Below are positions 4,592 through 6,444 of a stretch of 6,444 nt of DNA, one piece after another. The notes under the pieces are model-generated. The model was not told the DNA's origin, searched no databases, and worked only from the letters and a program-made list of their open reading frames with translations. The stretch is taken from the NCBI GenBank assembly GCA_013041945.1, contig JABDRC010000161.1, forward strand, positions 1-6,444, in the 5' to 3' direction. Numbering within the stretch: the stretch's first letter is position 1; each line of letters opens with the position of its first letter. The stretch comes from Halobacteria archaeon (GTDB taxonomy: Bacteria; Pseudomonadota; Gammaproteobacteria; UBA9214). The position numbers were made by a program, and so were the translations under genes.

Positions 4592-5865
4592 AGATCGCGG
4601 TCATCGGCACCGGCATTGCCGGCAACGTTGCAGCCCGGCAACTGTGCAGGGAGCACGACATCACCGTATTCGAGTCAGGCAACCATGTCGGCGGGCATAC
4701 CCATACCCATGACATCGTGCACGACGGTCGGCAGTATGCCATCGATACCGGTTTCATTGTCTTCAACGACTGGACCTATCCCAGCTTCATCGCGCTGCTT
4801 GACGAGCTTGGCGTTCAGTCACAGCCGACTGCAATGAGCTTCAGCAGTCGCTGCGATCACACCGGTATCGAATACAACGGCTCATCGCTCAACGGGCTGT
4901 TTGCCCAGCGGGGCAACCTGTTGAAGCCGCGTTTCCACGGCATGATCAGGGACATCCTGCGCTTCAACCGCGAGTCGCGCCAGCTGCTCGACAGTGGCAA
5001 CGAGACCCTCACCCTGGCTGAGTACCTGCGCGAAAACAACTACGGTCGTTTATTTATCGACAATTACATCATCCCGATGGGCGCGGCCATCTGGTCAACC
5101 GATCCCGGGCTGATGCTGGACTTTCCGGCCCGCTATTTCGTACGCTTCTTCGTCAATCACGGCCTGCTGAATATCAGGGACCGGCCCCAGTGGCGTGTGA
5201 TCAAGGGTGGCTCGCGTGAATATGTCAAAGTTTTGAGTGCGCCATACAGCGACAGGATACGCCTCAACGAGGGGGTCGACTCGATTAGACGCCTGCCGAA
5301 CCACGTGGAGTTGCATACCACGGCCGGCAACACTGAAAAGTTCGACTATGTGTTCGTGGCCACGCACAGCGACCAGGCTTTGCGCCTGCTGTCTGATCCG
5401 GACCGGGCTGAGCGGGATGTGCTGGGTGCAATTCCCTACCAGAACAACGATGTCGTTCTGCATACCGACATATCGCTGCTGCCGGAACACCGGCGCACGT
5501 GGGCGGCATGGAACTACCGGCGCAGGCGCGACAGTCAGCGGCGGGTATCGGTTACCTACAACATGAACATGCTGCAGGGCATCGATGCGGCCGAAACATT
5601 CTGTGTCACACTCAACGATACGGACAATATTGATCCCGGGTGCATCATCAGTCGCCTGCAGTATGAGCATCCGGTCTATACCCCGGATGGAGTCGCTGCA
5701 CAAAAGCGTCATGGTGAAATCAATGGCCGGCACCGCACCTGGTACTGCGGCGCCTACTGGCGTTACGGTTTTCATGAAGACGGGGTCGTCAGCGCACTGA
5801 CTGCCATAGAAGATTTCAGGGAACATCTAAAACATGCACAGCCGTCTCTACTCAGGGCAGGTTAA
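4588..5865 (+). CDS. FAD-dependent oxidoreductase, amine-oxidase-like, of CFA gene clusters
   Basis: A 425-residue flavoprotein. The N-terminal dinucleotide-binding fold is plain: GTGIAG (7-12) following a beta strand, and VFESG with the acidic residue that contacts the FAD ribose. YAIDTGFIVFNDWTYPSF then matches the second conserved block of this amine-oxidase/desaturase-like family, and CGAYWRYGFHEDGVVSAL near the C-terminus is the closing FAD motif. Enzymes of this type oxidise or desaturate their substrates; because the gene travels with CFA-like methyltransferases and DUF1365, a methylated or unsaturated lipid is the likely substrate, but no member's reaction can be read from the sequence. 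ATG 4588 is chosen over an upstream extension because it begins directly at the Rossmann strand, overlaps the lipocalin stop (ATGA), and has GGAGGGAG upstream. The end overlaps the DUF1365 start by 32 bases. Confidence 0.92.
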   Translation: MKIAVIGTGIAGNVAARQLCREHDITVFESGNHVGGHTHTHDIVHDGRQYAIDTGFIVFNDWTYPSFIALLDELGVQSQPTAMSFSSRCDHTGIEYNGSSLNGLFAQRGNLLKPRFHGMIRDILRFNRESRQLLDSGNETLTLAEYLRENNYGRLFIDNYIIPMGAAIWSTDPGLMLDFPARYFVRFFVNHGLLNIRDRPQWRVIKGGSREYVKVLSAPYSDRIRLNEGVDSIRRLPNHVELHTTAGNTEKFDYVFVATHSDQALRLLSDPDRAERDVLGAIPYQNNDVVLHTDISLLPEHRRTWAAWNYRRRRDSQRRVSVTYNMNMLQGIDAAETFCVTLNDTDNIDPGCIISRLQYEHPVYTPDGVAAQKRHGEINGRHRTWYCGAYWRYGFHEDGVVSALTAIEDFREHLKHAQPSLLRAG

Positions 5866-6444
5866 ACACCGCCGCCATACACCGGTCCCGCATGCGTTTC
5901 GCTACGGGATGTTCATGCTGTATCTCGATCTGGATGAACTACCGGACCTGTTCAGCAAACGCTGGCTGTGGTCCTCGACACGCCCGGCAGTGACACGCTT
6001 CAGGCGCGAAGACCACCTCGGAGAAGCATCGGCCGGTCTTGCTGACGAAGTGCGCCGCTACGTCAGGGAACAGGCGAATATCGTACTCGAAGGCCCCATT
6101 CGTCTGCTGACCAACCTGCGGTACTTTGGTTACGGCTTTAACCCGGTCAGTTTCTACTACTGCTTCGACAAGTCAGGCGAGAGGCTCGAGCTTGTCGTGG
6201 CGGAGGTGAATAACACACCCTGGGGCGAACAGTACTGTTATATCCTGCCCGAATCGCTCAACCGGGGGGGCGGCGAGACCAAACGCTTCCTGCTCGACAA
6301 GCGCTTTCATGTTTCACCCTTCATGGATATGAATATCGACTACGACTGGCGATTCACTACACCCGCAGAGAAGCTCATTGTGCACATGAAAAACTACCAG
6401 GACGGGACGCAGCTGTTCGATGCCACCCTGAGCCTCGAGGAGAA
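5834..6444 (+). CDS. DUF1365 family protein (3' end outside the window)
   Basis: The first 203 codons of a DUF1365 protein; the family is usually about 250-270 residues, so some 50-65 are missing beyond the window edge. Motifs: LYSGQVKHRRHTPVPHAFRY (5-24) at the N-terminus, LLTNLRYFGYGFNPVSFYYC (91-110), VVAEVNNTPWGEQYCY (121-136) and KRFHVSPFMDMN (156-167). These blocks are strongly conserved and unmistakable. The function is unknown; the family is nearly always next to a flavin oxidoreductase of the preceding type and CFA-like methyltransferases, which implies work on the same lipid substrate. The start ATG at 5834 lies within the last 32 bases of the oxidoreductase gene in another frame, so translation is probably coupled. 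A run of seven G at 6264-6270 (around residues 144-146) is a possible slippage site, but the frame is intact here. Confidence 0.93.
   Translation, partial: MHSRLYSGQVKHRRHTPVPHAFRYGMFMLYLDLDELPDLFSKRWLWSSTRPAVTRFRREDHLGEASAGLADEVRRYVREQANIVLEGPIRLLTNLRYFGYGFNPVSFYYCFDKSGERLELVVAEVNNTPWGEQYCYILPESLNRGGGETKRFLLDKRFHVSPFMDMNIDYDWRFTTPAEKLIVHMKNYQDGTQLFDATLSLEE

Noticed and set aside
6264..6270. Seven-G tract in DUF1365 as a phase-variation switch
   Set aside because: The frame is intact, the tract is short, and it encodes an ordinary Arg-Gly-Gly-Gly segment; slippage is possible but there is no evidence for it.

Overview
The window reads as a chromosomal segment of a moderately GC-rich Gram-negative bacterium, probably a gammaproteobacterium. 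Supporting signs are an LAAC-type outer-membrane lipoprotein lipocalin, Sec signal peptides, tightly packed operons with 1-32 base overlaps, and a CFA-synthase-like methyltransferase grouped with DUF1295, lipocalin, FAD-oxidoreductase and DUF1365 genes. The species cannot be named from the sequence alone.

Layout. Two operons diverge from an AT-rich control region at about 1100-1325. Leftward (minus strand) are an exported Cys-type glutathione peroxidase family protein (551-1099), then a small multi-pass DUF3429 membrane protein (66-554) coupled to it by a 4-base GTGA overlap. A further minus-strand reading frame may begin at base 57 and leaves the window. Rightward (plus strand) is a six-gene series: SAM-dependent methyltransferase of the cyclopropane-fatty-acid-synthase superfamily (1326-2381), a 201-base spacer that may encode a tiny protein, DUF1295 steroid-reductase/ICMT-like membrane enzyme (2583-3368), exported DUF6134 protein (3374-4036), Blc-type lipocalin lipoprotein (4043-4591), FAD-dependent amine-oxidase-like oxidoreductase (4588-5865) and a DUF1365 protein (5834 to the window end, incomplete). 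Apart from the one spacer, gaps are 5-6 bases or the genes overlap, so this is almost certainly one transcription unit.

How it may work together. The family content suggests a membrane-lipid modification pathway: methyl transfer onto lipid acyl chains, flavin-dependent oxidation or desaturation, a membrane reductase-like step, and periplasmic or outer-membrane handling by DUF6134 and the lipocalin. The divergent peroxidase fits an oxidative or photo-oxidative stress theme. This is inference from families and context.

The most unusual points are: (i) a regular array of four TGTAC-like elements (starts 1127, 1138, 1147, 1158) lying on the predicted peroxidase promoter, with one more TGTACA at the predicted transcription start of the methyltransferase operon, reminiscent of LitR/CarH-type B12 photoreceptor operators; (ii) methyltransferase active-site motifs closer to coclaurine-N-methyltransferase-like proteins than to E. 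coli CFA synthase; (iii) a peroxidase with the two-cysteine spacing of thioredoxin-type enzymes but an export signal. No RNA genes, CRISPR arrays, insertion sequences or convincing terminators were seen.
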